Part shown: piece by piece, positions 6,233 to 6,615 of the stretch | How positions within the stretch are numbered: the first letter of the stretch is position 1 | Layout: each line of letters opens with the position of its first letter | NCBI GenBank assembly: GCA_947626405.1 | Contig: CANQSE010000110.1 | Coordinates: 1 to 6,615, forward strand | Direction: 5' to 3' | Length of the DNA: 6,615 nucleotides | From: an uncultured Acetatifactor sp. | GTDB lineage: Bacteria > Bacillota > Clostridia > Lachnospirales > Lachnospiraceae | Translations under genes and position numbers: made by a program | The notes under the pieces: model-generated | The model's database searches: none | What the model was told of the DNA's origin: nothing | Seen by the model: only the letters and a program-made list of their open reading frames with translations

Positions 6233-6615
6233 TTAGTTTTGATGAGGGGAATACTCGGATTCATTAATGCATACTGCGCTGCGGAAACGTTCCAGATCCT
6301 GCTGCGTTGTGATTTTAAAATTATTCTCATCCCCGGGGATCATCACAATATCCATTCCCGCCAGCACCGCAGGCTCCGTCGAACCGTTGATTGCCGCCAG
6401 ACGCTCAGGCGAAAGCGACGTATTCGCATAATAGTATTTTTTTAAGAGGAACAGCTCCGGCGCCTGCCCCGCAAAAATCCTGCTCCGCTCCAACAGCTTT
6501 GACACCGTCTTCCCGTCTCCGCTTAGATAGACTGTATCTTTCATGGGAAGCACAGGCATAACACCGTCATGTCCCGAAAGAGCTTCATAACAGTCCGACA
6601 ACTGTTTTTGCGAAA
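6233..6615 (-). CDS. ispD: IspD-family cytidylyltransferase, C-terminal part (truncated by window edge)
   Basis: Probable 2-C-methyl-D-erythritol 4-phosphate cytidylyltransferase, the third step of the MEP isoprenoid pathway (CTP plus MEP gives CDP-ME). 126 residues are visible; the frame is open through 6615, so the N-terminal nucleotide-binding loop lies outside the window. The TTG at 6601 is an internal Leu codon, not a start. Recognisable family segments are PVLPMKDTVYL (substrate-binding loop after the central strand), LERSRIFAGQAPELF (matching the family's DR...QTPQ.F segment) and PGDENNFKITTQQDLERF near the end. Instead of the usual TDDA/TDEA segment the protein has NGSTEPAV, and the following loop is about 3 residues shorter than in E. 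coli IspD. Gene order agrees with ispD near cysE in Bacillus. A related cytidylyltransferase such as a TarI type is possible but less likely. Confidence 0.8.
   Translation of the reverse strand, partial: SQKQLSDCYEALSGHDGVMPVLPMKDTVYLSGDGKTVSKLLERSRIFAGQAPELFLLKKYYYANTSLSPERLAAINGSTEPAVLAGMDIVMIPGDENNFKITTQQDLERFRSAVCINESEYSPHQN

Noticed and set aside
6599..6601. TTG as start of a 122-residue protein at the right edge
   Set aside because: The frame remains open to the window end and the residues begin in the middle of an IspD-like fold, so this is an internal Leu codon.

Overview
The window looks like a stretch of core chromosome from a spore-forming Firmicute, most likely class Clostridia and plausibly Lachnospiraceae. 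It carries a clear sporulation-type sigma factor of the SigH (Spo0H) family, a Mini-III RNase, Gram-positive-type CysE and strong GGAGG-type ribosome binding sites. The family-level placement is inference. All eight supported genes lie on the minus strand, so transcription runs from right to left. I see no mobile element, CRISPR array, tRNA or rRNA.

Layout in transcription order: (1) the C-terminal part of an ispD-like cytidylyltransferase gene enters from the right edge and ends at 6233. (2) A 191-bp gap holds a near-consensus sigma-A promoter (TTGACA, 17 bp, TATTCT) starting 3 bp after the ispD stop, then a large GC-rich hairpin with a short T run, then an 11-bp direct repeat and the cysE ribosome binding site. 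(3) The housekeeping run cysE, cysS, mrnC, rlmB and sigH follows, with 14-bp and 16-bp overlaps at the first two junctions and short gaps at the others. (4) trkA and a truncated trkH follow sigH after 16 bp and 2 bp, and trkH leaves the window on the left.

The order ispD, cysE, cysS, mrnC, rlmB, sigH is a shortened form of the known Bacillus subtilis cluster ispD-ispF-gltX-cysE-cysS-mrnC-rlmB-rae1-sigH. Here ispF and gltX are absent between ispD and cysE, rae1 is absent between rlmB and sigH, and the sigH-distal neighbours are potassium uptake genes instead of rpmGB-secE-nusG.

Functionally the run joins cysteine synthesis (CysE makes O-acetylserine), cysteine charging of tRNA (CysS), 23S rRNA maturation and methylation (MrnC, RlmB), a stationary-phase sigma factor (SigH) and a two-part K+ uptake system (TrkA gating ring, TrkH channel). 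The least ordinary part is the cysE leader. A terminator-like hairpin lies downstream of the promoter, so the operon transcript must pass it. Its 5' arm resembles the 3' part of a T-box, but there is no UGGN element and no room for Stem I after this promoter. The leader also contains a 47-codon frame with three Cys codons whose stop overlaps the cysE Shine-Dalgarno. I see no clearly new multi-gene system in this window.
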